Assembly: GCA_964531385.1 (NCBI GenBank)
Contig: CAZHGC010000002.1
Location: forward strand, 62,001-126,000
DNA length: 64,000 bases
Direction of reading: 5' to 3'
Origin: MGBC114079 sp964531385
GTDB lineage: Bacteria > Bacillota > Clostridia > Lachnospirales > CAG-274
Translations under genes and position numbers: made by a program
The notes under the pieces: model-generated
Told to the model about the DNA's origin: nothing
What the model saw: only the letters and a program-made list of their open reading frames with translations
The model's database searches: none
In this document: piece by piece, positions 35,162-43,380 of the stretch
Numbering within the stretch: the stretch's first letter is position 1
How the letters are laid out: each line of letters starts with the position of its first letter

Positions 35162-35455
35162 TTATTTTTGAATTAAATCAACCAAAGGATTTGCAAATAA
35201 AAGAATAATAGCTATAACCAAACCGTAAATACCTGTTGTTTCGGCAACAGCCGCACCAAGAAGCATAGTAGACATAATGTTACCTCTTGCTTCAGGCTGA
35301 CGACCAACAGCCTCACAACCTTTACCGGCAGCATAACCTTGTCCAATACCAGGTCCAATACCGGCAATAACAGCCAAACCTGCACCAATAGCAGAACAAC
35401 CTAAAACAAAAGCACGTAAAGTAGATACGTCAAAACTCTGAACTTGATTTTCCAT
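35162..35455 (-). CDS. atpE: ATP synthase c subunit with sodium-type ligand residues
   Basis: Proteolipid of 97 residues forming the rotor ring. Two membrane helices flank the polar loop GRQPEARG. Ion-site residues correspond one-for-one to the known sodium-binding set of the Ilyobacter tartaricus ring: Gln39 (GPGIGQG), Val70, Glu72, Thr73, Thr74 and Tyr77 (AVAETTGIYG), spacing Q-to-E 33 as in that protein, with Thr replacing Ser at one position. Proton-type rings normally lack the Gln and the Thr/Ser next to Glu. Sodium coupling is therefore the best prediction. The c subunit is a little longer at the N-terminus than typical. Confidence 0.95.
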   Translation of the reverse strand: MENQVQSFDVSTLRAFVLGCSAIGAGLAVIAGIGPGIGQGYAAGKGCEAVGRQPEARGNIMSTMLLGAAVAETTGIYGLVIAIILLFANPLVDLIQK

Positions 35456-35541
35456 AATAAAAAATCCTCCTTAAAAAAATAAATTTTTTAGAATAATTTT
35501 GAAAATCGGTAAAACCGACGTTTCATAAAACTTTTGCCGCC

Positions 35542-36318
35542 TTAATTTTTGTATTCGTCAGGAATTTTATCGGCAATAAATGACATACTTAACATAACAA
35601 ATATGAAAGTCTGTAAGAAGCCGGCAAAAATATCAAAATAAATATGAAGAGCAGCAGGGATACCAACTTTAACATAAGCAGGTAAAGTATAGAACAATCC
35701 CATAATGATAGAACCGCCAAGGATATTACCAAAAAGACGGAAACTCAAAGAAACCGGCGTTGCCAATTCGCTTATAATGTTCATAGGGAACCAAAACGGA
35801 AATGGGTCAAAATAACCTTTAAAATAACCGCTTCTTCCTTTAACAATTCCCATAAAGTGAATAAGGAAAAAAGTTGAAAAACCTAAAGAAGCCGTTGTTG
35901 CAAGGTCGGCTGTCGGTGCTCTGAAGCCCAAAAGACCAATAAGATTTGAAAGCAAAATAAAACAAAAAACACCAAAAAACCAGTTTCCGAAATATTTATA
36001 CTTTTCTCCCATATTCGAACCAACAAAGTTCTCCATGGCTTCAACAATGGTTTCAACAAAATTTTGAAATCCACTTTCAGGAACTTGCTTGAAATTTCTA
36101 AGCTTAATTCTGACAATAAGTGCAAATAAAATGAGAACGCCCATAATAATCCAAGTGTTCATAGTTGTATAGGTAATACGAAAGCCCGTTCCAAAAAGAT
36201 TTTCGCAAAGAACGTGATTTTTAACATCAAGCCCGCTTGCCGCCGCTTCCGAAACCGCTTCCGTAACGCTCTCAACTGCCGTTGTCGTTCCATTAATGAG
36301 TCCAAAAACAAAATTCAT
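35542..36318 (-). CDS. atpB: ATP synthase a subunit
   Basis: Membrane subunit of 258 residues that forms the ion half-channels with the c ring. Several membrane spans are visible, with the essential arginine helix in VSLSFRLFGNILGG and the later FDIFAGFLQTFIFVMLSM. About 45 residues precede the first span. It is the first of the contiguous core genes B-E-F-H-A-G-D-C; a possible promoter lies in the gap behind it. Confidence 0.95.
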   Translation of the reverse strand: MNFVFGLINGTTTAVESVTEAVSEAAASGLDVKNHVLCENLFGTGFRITYTTMNTWIIMGVLILFALIVRIKLRNFKQVPESGFQNFVETIVEAMENFVGSNMGEKYKYFGNWFFGVFCFILLSNLIGLLGFRAPTADLATTASLGFSTFFLIHFMGIVKGRSGYFKGYFDPFPFWFPMNIISELATPVSLSFRLFGNILGGSIIMGLFYTLPAYVKVGIPAALHIYFDIFAGFLQTFIFVMLSMSFIADKIPDEYKN

Positions 36319-36481
36319 GGTAACTATACCTCCTTCCTCATTTTTTTGATTAATTGCAATACAAAAAGTATTGCAAAATTTATCTAAGGGAGAAAAAAAC
36401 TCTCCGAAAGAACAATAACAAAAGCCTTTGATAAAATTTTAACACCATTTTTATAAAATTGCAACAAAATAAAGAAAAAAA

Positions 36482-36510
36482 ATAATCCATAATCAATATT
36501 TTTTTGTCAA
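36482..36510 (-). promoter_or_regulatory. Possible internal promoter upstream of atpB
   Basis: On the minus strand TTGACA (36510-36505), 17-base spacer, GATTAT (36487-36482). It lies in the 279-base gap between atpI and atpB, so core subunits may be made independently of atpZ and atpI. The rest of the gap has no recognisable feature. Confidence 0.45.
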
Positions 36511-36597
36511 AAACCACTATATATGAAAAACTTAAATTTTAAATATAAAAACAAGCCCGCAAAAAAAATTGCTTCAACAACCGTTTGCAACAACTTT

Positions 36598-37008
36598 TTA
36601 AATGTCGCTTTTTGTTTCTCCGTCTTTAAGCTTATAATTAACAATGTGCGTTGCGGGTCTAAGCGTAAGAAGACAAATAAAAACTCCGATAATCGCCGAA
36701 ATTCCAATTGTTGCCGCAACAACCAAAACCGCACCTGTAAGAAAATATCTAATCATATAATGTAGCCTGACATAATTTTGTGCCTTTGCCCTTCCTCCGG
36801 ATAGGTCAACCGATTTGCTCAAAGTTCTTTCAAGAAGCAATAACTTCAAAATTGAAAAAACACCGCCAAAAACAACACCATAAGTAAATTTTGCAACTTC
36901 GGAAGGAAACCAAAGTGCCGTAACAATAATTCCAATCCCAAAGCAAACCAAATCAAGCGATAACATAACTTTAATAAGTTGCTTTCCTGTTTCCGATAAT
37001 TTAATCAT
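36598..37008 (-). CDS. atpI: ATP synthase subunit I
   Basis: Membrane protein of 136 residues with about four predicted spans and the positively charged loop between spans 2 and 3 (ERTLSKSVDLSGGRAKAQNYVRLHYMIRY), fitting the ATP synthase subunit I family that assists c-ring assembly. ATG 37008 is chosen because GGAG lies nine bases upstream within the in-frame extension to 37023. It follows atpZ by 17 bases. Confidence 0.8.
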   Translation of the reverse strand: MIKLSETGKQLIKVMLSLDLVCFGIGIIVTALWFPSEVAKFTYGVVFGGVFSILKLLLLERTLSKSVDLSGGRAKAQNYVRLHYMIRYFLTGAVLVVAATIGISAIIGVFICLLTLRPATHIVNYKLKDGETKSDI

Positions 37009-37025
37009 ATAAAACAACTCCAAAT

Positions 37026-37295
37026 CTATTTTTCGGAAGAACGTCCTTTAAATCTGTCAAATTCGGCTTGTTCTTCCTCCGCCTTTTTTTTAAATTTAAA
37101 AACAGTCATCATATAAAGAGTTCTAAATGCCGCTCCAACACCAAGTATAATGAAAATAATCAAAAACAAAATTCCCGTTTCGCAAACCTTGTCCAAATAC
37201 TTTCCAAGTAGAATACACAGAAAAATCGGAACAAACATAGAAATTCCAACCTGTGTAAGCATTGAAAGAGCTTTCATAATGTCTTTCAAGTCCAA
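37026..37295 (-). CDS. atpZ: AtpZ/AtpI-family protein
   Basis: Small membrane protein of 89 residues with two predicted spans (about 15-35 and 42-62) and a charged C-terminal tail. The pattern LTQVGISMFVPIFLCILLGKYLD matches the short AtpZ family that precedes atpI in many bacterial ATP synthase operons; AtpZ and AtpI together have been linked to c-ring assembly and ion supply. It is the first gene of the operon; GGAGGG precedes the ATG. Confidence 0.82.
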   Translation of the reverse strand: MDLKDIMKALSMLTQVGISMFVPIFLCILLGKYLDKVCETGILFLIIFIILGVGAAFRTLYMMTVFKFKKKAEEEQAEFDRFKGRSSEK

Positions 37296-37348
37296 TCCCT
37301 CCCGTTATATTCTATCCTTTCCAAAATCCGTTTAAACAAACATAATAT

Positions 37349-37944
37349 TTACATTTTCGGCATAGAAGCCTTATAAAAACCGTTTTTATAAAAGTCAATC
37401 CATTCATTGATTTTTTCTTCGTCGCAAACATCAAGAGCGGAAAGAACTTCTTTTGCAAAATCCAAAGTTCCCGTACCGTTTGCCGTAACAATGTTACTGT
37501 CTCAACAGCATCTTTCGAAACAAACTTTTCTTCTCCAAGATATTTTGAATTTTCCCAATTTTGTAAATTCACAACGCCGTTTCCTGTGTGAAAAACATCG
37601 TTCAAAACTCCCATAGTTGCCAAAAATCCAACAGCGTCACAAATTCCGCCAACAATCTTTCCTTTTTCCAAAGCTTTAAAAACCAAAGGTTCAACAGCTT
37701 TTGCCTGCTCCTGTCTCCAAGACATTCCGCCAATTAACAAAACCGCCTCAAAATCCTCCGGAACAGAATTAATATCGCAATCAGGAATAACGGTAATTCC
37801 TCCAAGCGATTTAACCGGCTCTTTTGTCAAAGAAACCGTTTTAATTCCAAATTTTCCCTGCCCCAAACTCAATAATAAAGTTGAAACATAAGAAACTTCC
37901 CAATCCGCATATTGGTCCAAAATGCAAATTAAAACTTCTTTCAT
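37349..37944 (-). pseudogene. DJ-1/PfpI family protein, frameshifted
   Basis: The first 147 codons encode a DJ-1/PfpI-type (type 1 glutamine amidotransferase-like) protein: LICILDQYADWEVSY, AVLLIGGMSW, and the nucleophile elbow GGICDAVGFLATMG. After Glu at 37503-37501 the frame turns to unrelated, Cys/Arg-rich sequence. In the -1 frame from 37501 the expected C-terminus resumes without gap (DSNIVTANGTGTLDFA, then KEVLSALDV, ending ASMPKM and a stop at 37351-37349). One base appears lost at about 37501-37502. Either a true frameshift or a sequencing error. The unshifted frame runs on to 37312. Confidence 0.85.
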
Positions 37945-38054
37945 AATGTCAATTACCTACATCTTTATCCTTTAAACAAAAACACACAGAAAAACTTTAA
38001 TTAAAAAAGATATCTGCCTTTCATCAAACCTCATAAATTCAAGTCAAAATATTT

Positions 38055-39203
38055 TTAAAAATCCTTTGGTCTGTCTTTCAAAACTCCAAAATGATATAAA
38101 ATCGCATCAACAATTCTCTCTGCGGCAAAACCATCACCAAAAGGATTTTTTGCCTTAGCCATTTTTTCATAAACAGCCTTGTCATTAAGTAACGTTGTTG
38201 CCTCTTTGTAAATGTTCTCTTCCAAAACTCCCGCAAGCCTCAAAGTTCCTGCCTCAACGCCCTCCGGCCTTTCCGTAACGTTTCGAAGAACAAGAACTGG
38301 CTTGCCCATAGACGGAACCTCTTCTTGAAGTCCGCCGGAATCTGTCATAACAAAATATGATAAATTCATCAAATTGTGCATATCTTTCATATCAATAGGG
38401 TCTGTCAAATGAATTCGTGGGTGGTTTCCAAGAATTCTCCTTGCAACCTCTTGAACAAGCGGATTAAAATGAACGGCATAAACAACCTCAACATCAGGAT
38501 TGTCGCAAACAATTCGATAAACAGCCTTGCAAATATTTTCAAGCGGTTCGCCCAAATTTTCTCGTCTGTGAGCCGTCATAGTTATAATGCGTTTGTTTTT
38601 ATAATCAATCGAATTAAGAACATCGAGAGAAAATTTATAATTTTCCTCAATCGTTGTTTTAAGACAATCAACAGCAGTATTTCCTGTAATAAAAATTCCG
38701 TCGGGATTAACATTTTCTTTAAGAAGATGCTCTTTTGCAAGCTCCGTTGGCGAAAAATGCAAATCTGCCATAGCTCCCGTAAGCTTTCTGTTCATCTCCT
38801 CAGGAAAAGGCTGATACTTGTCATAAGTTCTAAGACCCGCCTCAACGTGACCAATTTTAATTTGACTGTAAAATGCCGCCAAAGCTCCGGCAAAAGTTGT
38901 CGTTGTGTCTCCGTGAACAAGAACAATGTCGGGCTTTGCCTCTTGCATAACTTCTTCAAGACCTTTCAAAGCTCTTGTTGTAATGTCTGTAAGCGTCTGC
39001 TTTTGTTGCATAATGTCAAGGTCATAATCCGGCTTAATCGAAAAAATATCGAGAACTTGGTCAAGCATTTGTCTGTGCTGTGCTGTAACACAAATAATCG
39101 GCTCAATATGCTCATTTTCTTTCATAACCTTTATAAGAGGTGCCATTTTTGTCGCCTCAGGCCTTGTTCCAAAAATACTCATAACTTTTATTTTATCAGC
39201 CAT
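38055..39203 (-). CDS. wecB: UDP-N-acetylglucosamine 2-epimerase (non-hydrolysing)
   Basis: Enzyme of 382 residues interconverting UDP-GlcNAc and UDP-ManNAc, precursors of wall teichoic acid linkage units or capsule. Family segments are IFGTRPEATKMAPL, CVTAQHRQMLDQVL, VHGDTTTTFAGALAA, VEAGLRTYDKYQPFPEEMNR, TAHRRENLGEPL and TDSGGLQEEVPSMGKPVLVLR. No glycan cluster is adjacent, so the end product is not evident. It is preceded by AAAGGATT and stands alone. Confidence 0.95.
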   Translation of the reverse strand: MADKIKVMSIFGTRPEATKMAPLIKVMKENEHIEPIICVTAQHRQMLDQVLDIFSIKPDYDLDIMQQKQTLTDITTRALKGLEEVMQEAKPDIVLVHGDTTTTFAGALAAFYSQIKIGHVEAGLRTYDKYQPFPEEMNRKLTGAMADLHFSPTELAKEHLLKENVNPDGIFITGNTAVDCLKTTIEENYKFSLDVLNSIDYKNKRIITMTAHRRENLGEPLENICKAVYRIVCDNPDVEVVYAVHFNPLVQEVARRILGNHPRIHLTDPIDMKDMHNLMNLSYFVMTDSGGLQEEVPSMGKPVLVLRNVTERPEGVEAGTLRLAGVLEENIYKEATTLLNDKAVYEKMAKAKNPFGDGFAAERIVDAILYHFGVLKDRPKDF

Positions 39204-39333
39204 TTCAAAAAAATCCTTTCAAAATATTCTAAAATCAACAATATTTTTATTTTCAAAAAACTCACGCATAGTTAAACTATGACAAAGAGCTTTAACATAC
39301 AAACCGGAAATTCATTAAGTTAAATTTGCAAAA

Positions 39334-41562
39334 CTATGGTTGTACAACGTTTTCTAAAATGTTCCCAAGTGCCATTTGGAGAATATAAGAAACGTCTGCT
39401 GCTGTAATTTCCAAATTGCCTTTATCAAGATTTCCAACTTTAATTTGATAATCCGTCAAAACATCTTCAAGAAGTGCCTTAAGAAGCACAACCGCATCAT
39501 TAACTTCAATCTTTCCGTTTCCGTCAACATCTCCGTAAATAATATTCGATGTATCTTCCGTCGAACTCTCGCTTGTATCCTCCGTTGAGCTCTCTTCTGT
39601 CGAACTTTCGCTTGTATCCTCCGTTGAACTCTCTTCTGTCGAACTCTCGCTTGTATCCTCCGTTGAACTCTCTTCTGTAGAGCTCTCATCGCTCGAACTT
39701 TCTTCTGTCGAACTTTCGCTTGTGTCCTCCGTTGAACTCTCTTCTGTAGAGCTCTCATCGCTTGAGCTCTCTTCTGTCGAACTCTCGCTTGTGTCCTCCG
39801 TTGAACTCTCTTCTGTCGAACTTTCGCTCATATCTTCATCATCTGTTGAGCTCTCTTCGCTTGAGCTTTCCTCACTCGAACTTTCGCTTGTGTCCTCCGT
39901 TGAACTTTCGCTCATATCTTCGTCATCTGTTGAACTCTCTTCTGTAGAGCTCTCCTCGCTCGAACTCTCTTCTGTCGAACTTCCCTCTGTTGAACTCTCG
40001 CTTGTGTCCTCATCATCTGTCGAGCTCTCATCTGTCGAGCTCTCCTCGCTCGAACTCTCGCTTGTGTCCTCATCATCTGTTGAACTCTCTTCTGTCGAAC
40101 TTTCCTCTGTTGAACTCTCGTCTGTAGAGCTCTCCTCGCTCGAACTTTCGCTTGTCTCCTCGTCTGTCGAACTCTCGCTTATGTCCTCATCATCTGTCGA
40201 GCTCTCCTCGCTCGAACTCTCGCTTGTGTCCTCATCATCTGTTGAACTCTCTTCTGTCGAACTTTCCTCTGTTGAACTCTCGTCTGTAGAGCTCTCCTCG
40301 CTCGAACTTTCGCTTGTCTCCTCGTCTGTCGAACTCTCGCTTATGTCCTCATCATCTGTCGAGCTCTCCTCGCTTGAACTCTCGCTTGTCTCTTCTGTCG
40401 AACTCTCGCTCGAACTTTCCTCTGTCGTTGTTTCAAAAACAGACGGGTCATAAACATAGTCATCTTCATTAAGAACAGGATAAACAACGCCAAGAACTTT
40501 GTTATACATAACACCATTGCCATCAGCTGTATGCGAGGTGTCAAACTTTGTCGAACCTTGAAGGAAATATTGGTATTTAAAACGTTCAATTTCATACGCT
40601 GACGGTGTCCCCGAGAATATAGGGTCATTCCAAGTTGTATCAACGGCATACCATTTTCCGTCATTCATTTTAACATAATTCCACATATGATTATTGCCCG
40701 AAACAAGCACACAATCAATTCCCTCTTTATCGCACAAAAACTTCATCGCACGAGAATACCCCTCACAAACAGGGTTAAGAGTGTTTGATTTATCCGAACT
40801 TCCATAAACAAGAGCACTAACACATTCCCAAATTCTTTTATCAGAACTGCTCGAAAGAAATCTGTTATATTCGTTTGAATCAACAAGATAACTGTTAAAA
40901 TATCTCAATTTGTTGTATATGTTTTCGTCTTTAACTTCGTCCGAAATTTTTTTGTAAACATCTTCCATTTTTTCAATATCAGCATTAACATCATCTGCCG
41001 AAGTATATCCGTCACAATAATAGTTTTCATAACCCAAATCTGTTCCAACGCCAAGAGAAATCCATATTTTTCCGTCATAACTTCTCATATAAAAATACAT
41101 TTTTCCAAAATCAAGCCAAAAAACATCGGAATAATCATACGAAAAAGCCATAATCGCATAAAGTACAGAAGCCCATTCCTCATTTACAAGATCACTATAC
41201 GTTTTTCCTTCCATACAAGTATAGTAGTCTCCCTCACCAAAGTCCGTCGCTCCAATACCGGTTTTCCCGTCTTTTGTTTTTTCAATACAAGAAACCAAAC
41301 CGTCATACATACATTTTGAATATTTATCAAGTTGATTTCCATAACACCCGTCAAAAACAGTACTGTCACTAAATCCATCAAGGCTAACTTTTTCACCATA
41401 ATGCTTTTCGTATCGTTCAAGTGCTTCTTTATAACTAATCTCATAATATTGCACATCATCTGTTACGCTTTTATTTTCCGCAAAAACACAAACAGAGCAA
41501 GATACAAAAAGAAATATCAGTGCAAAAATAAAACTAAAACTTCTTGTAATAAAACCATTCAT
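39334..41562 (-). CDS. Secreted transglutaminase-like protein with long Ser/Thr/Glu repeat linker and dockerin
   Basis: Protein of 742 residues. Signal peptide (first 28 residues), then a domain of about 350 residues with a transglutaminase/cysteine-protease-like triad: Cys in PVCEGYSRA (about 266), His in NNHMWNYV (about 290), Asp in AVDTTWNDP (about 306). Residues about 378-672 are a low-complexity Ser/Thr/Glu/Asp linker in repeats; the last 70 residues are a type I dockerin with two repeats (GDVDGNGKIEVNDAVVLLKAL and GNLEITAADVSYILQMAL, each with a shared calcium-loop pattern). The enzyme may crosslink or cleave extracellular protein or peptidoglycan. Paralogue at 41659-43119. Confidence 0.88.
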   Translation of the reverse strand: MNGFITRSFSFIFALIFLFVSCSVCVFAENKSVTDDVQYYEISYKEALERYEKHYGEKVSLDGFSDSTVFDGCYGNQLDKYSKCMYDGLVSCIEKTKDGKTGIGATDFGEGDYYTCMEGKTYSDLVNEEWASVLYAIMAFSYDYSDVFWLDFGKMYFYMRSYDGKIWISLGVGTDLGYENYYCDGYTSADDVNADIEKMEDVYKKISDEVKDENIYNKLRYFNSYLVDSNEYNRFLSSSSDKRIWECVSALVYGSSDKSNTLNPVCEGYSRAMKFLCDKEGIDCVLVSGNNHMWNYVKMNDGKWYAVDTTWNDPIFSGTPSAYEIERFKYQYFLQGSTKFDTSHTADGNGVMYNKVLGVVYPVLNEDDYVYDPSVFETTTEESSSESSTEETSESSSEESSTDDEDISESSTDEETSESSSEESSTDESSTEESSTEESSTDDEDTSESSSEESSTDDEDISESSTDEETSESSSEESSTDESSTEESSTEESSTDDEDTSESSSEESSTDESSTDDEDTSESSTEGSSTEESSSEESSTEESSTDDEDMSESSTEDTSESSSEESSSEESSTDDEDMSESSTEESSTEDTSESSTEESSSDESSTEESSTEDTSESSTEESSSDESSTEESSTEDTSESSTEESSTEDTSESSTEESSTEDTSESSTEDTSNIIYGDVDGNGKIEVNDAVVLLKALLEDVLTDYQIKVGNLDKGNLEITAADVSYILQMALGNILENVVQP
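40031..40354 (-). repeat. 162-bp (54-codon) tandem duplication in the linker of the dockerin protein
   Basis: Positions 40031-40192 and 40193-40354 are near-identical at DNA level, and a third partial copy starts at 40355. The period is a multiple of three, so the linker grew in frame by 54 residues. The unit is itself made of SSTEE, SSTDE and SSTDDED type subrepeats. Confidence 0.88.
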
Positions 41563-41658
41563 AGAAATCCCTCCTTATAAATTCAGATTAAGCAAGAACA
41601 TTAAAACGTTCAAAAATGCCATTTAACAAAAACAAAACCCCCTTTAATTATTTTATAA

Positions 41659-43119
41659 TTAAATGTTCCCAAGTGCCATTTGAAGAATATAAGAAACGTC
41701 TGCTGCTGTAATTTCCAAATTGCTTTTATCAAGATTTCCAACTTTAATTTGATAATCCGTCAAAACATCATCAAGAAGTGCCTTAAGAAGTACAACTGCA
41801 TCATTAACTTCAATCTTTCCGTTTCCGTCAACATCTCCAAAAATAATATCCGAGGTATTCTCCGTTGAACTCTCGCTTGTGTCCTCTGTCGGGCTCTCGC
41901 TTATGTTCTCCGTTGAACTCTCCTCTGTTGAACTTTCGCTTATATCCTCATCATCTGTCGAACTTTCTTCGCTTGAACTTTCCTCTGTCGTTGTTTCAAA
42001 AACAGTTGGGTCATAAACATAATCGCTTTTGGCAAGAACCGGATAAACAACACCAACAACCTTGTCATACATAACACCATTGTTTTCGGCGGTGTGTTTT
42101 ATATCAAACTTGTCAGACCCTTGAAGGAAATATTTATATCTGTTTGCCTCAATTGCTTCCTCAGAAGGAGTTGTCGAAAAAACAGGGTCGTTCCATGTTG
42201 TGTCAATTGCATACCACTGACCATCGTTCATTTTAATATAGTTCCACATATGGTTCATGCCCGAAACAAGAACACATTCGATTTCCTCTTTATTGCACAA
42301 AAACTTCAACGCACGAGAATACCCCTCACAAACAGGGTTAAGAGTGTTTGTTTGGTCAGAACTTCCATAAATAAGAGCACTAACGCATTTCCAAAGTCTG
42401 TCGTCCTCTGTTCCGCTTCCAAGAAATCTGTTATATTCGTTTGAATCAATAAGATAATTGTTAAAATATTTCACCTTGTTGTATATATTTTCATTTTCAA
42501 CAGCAGTTGAAATTTTCTTATAAACATTTTCAAGTTTTTGAATATCCGCATCAACATCTTCTTTGGAAGAATATCCGTCACAATAATAATTTTCATATCC
42601 GGCAGAAGAATTAACTTTAATGCTAACCCAAACCTTGTTTCCATATGTTCCAAGTGAAAAATTTGTCGAATTAAAATCAATCCAAAAAACCTCGGGATAA
42701 TCATAGTCAAAAGCAGCAATGCCATAGAATATAGATGCAAAATCTTCGCTTTGAAGTTCCGAAAAAGTTTTACCTTTCAAAATAATAACGTCTTGTTCGT
42801 TTAACTTGCTGTCCGCAATAACGCTTGTACCGTCTTTTGATTTTTCAATATTTGAAACCAAGGCGTCGTAAACACATTTTGAAGTTTCATCAAGTTGGTT
42901 TCCATAACACCCGTCAAAAACAGAACCGTCAACAATTCCGTCAAGGCTAAATTCGCCGTTGTGAGATTTTTTATATTGCTCAAGAGCTTCTTTATATCCA
43001 ATCTCAAATTGTTGTTCTTCAAAATCGTCCTCTTTCGCAAAAGCATAAACCGAGCATGACACAACCAAAAACATCAATGCAAAAATAAAACAAAACTTTC
43101 TTTTAAATAAATCTCCCAT
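41659..43119 (-). CDS. Secreted transglutaminase-like protein with short linker and dockerin
   Basis: Protein of 486 residues, paralogous to the neighbour at 39334-41562 along its whole length apart from the linker. Signal peptide of about 28 residues; triad Cys in PVCEGYSRA (about 264), His in NHMWNYI, Asp in AIDTTWNDP. The Ser/Thr/Glu linker is only about 45 residues; the dockerin has the same two repeats with nearly identical DNA to the other copy. Both genes are in tandem on the same strand with 96 bases between them, so they arose by duplication. Confidence 0.88.
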   Translation of the reverse strand: MGDLFKRKFCFIFALMFLVVSCSVYAFAKEDDFEEQQFEIGYKEALEQYKKSHNGEFSLDGIVDGSVFDGCYGNQLDETSKCVYDALVSNIEKSKDGTSVIADSKLNEQDVIILKGKTFSELQSEDFASIFYGIAAFDYDYPEVFWIDFNSTNFSLGTYGNKVWVSIKVNSSAGYENYYCDGYSSKEDVDADIQKLENVYKKISTAVENENIYNKVKYFNNYLIDSNEYNRFLGSGTEDDRLWKCVSALIYGSSDQTNTLNPVCEGYSRALKFLCNKEEIECVLVSGMNHMWNYIKMNDGQWYAIDTTWNDPVFSTTPSEEAIEANRYKYFLQGSDKFDIKHTAENNGVMYDKVVGVVYPVLAKSDYVYDPTVFETTTEESSSEESSTDDEDISESSTEESSTENISESPTEDTSESSTENTSDIIFGDVDGNGKIEVNDAVVLLKALLDDVLTDYQIKVGNLDKSNLEITAADVSYILQMALGNI

Positions 43120-43380
43120 AAAAAATTCTCCTTTCTGTTAAAAAACACAAAAACAAACTCCCCGTAAACTATCTCAAAATCAAATAATTTTGCAAGTCAA
43201 CAATAAACAAGTTTGTTCCATTTTGTAACAAAACATCACAAACCCACCGCTGTTCGACATCACCAAAAAATGTATACATTACATACTAATAATATACTAT
43301 AAAATCTATAAATTGGCAAGAGCAAAAACAACCAAGCCCCAATCCACTCAAACTTTCGAAAAAAGCAAATTCAAAAAATC

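Noticed and set aside
39547..40432. Regular repeats considered as a CRISPR array
   Set aside because: The repeats are contiguous, in frame with a protein, and lack unique spacers; no cas gene is present.
39722..40453. Plus-strand frame of 243 codons with repeated SSVELSSLEL
   Set aside because: Exact antisense of the Ser/Thr/Glu linker repeats of the minus-strand dockerin protein; it has no ribosome site and is explained by the repeat.
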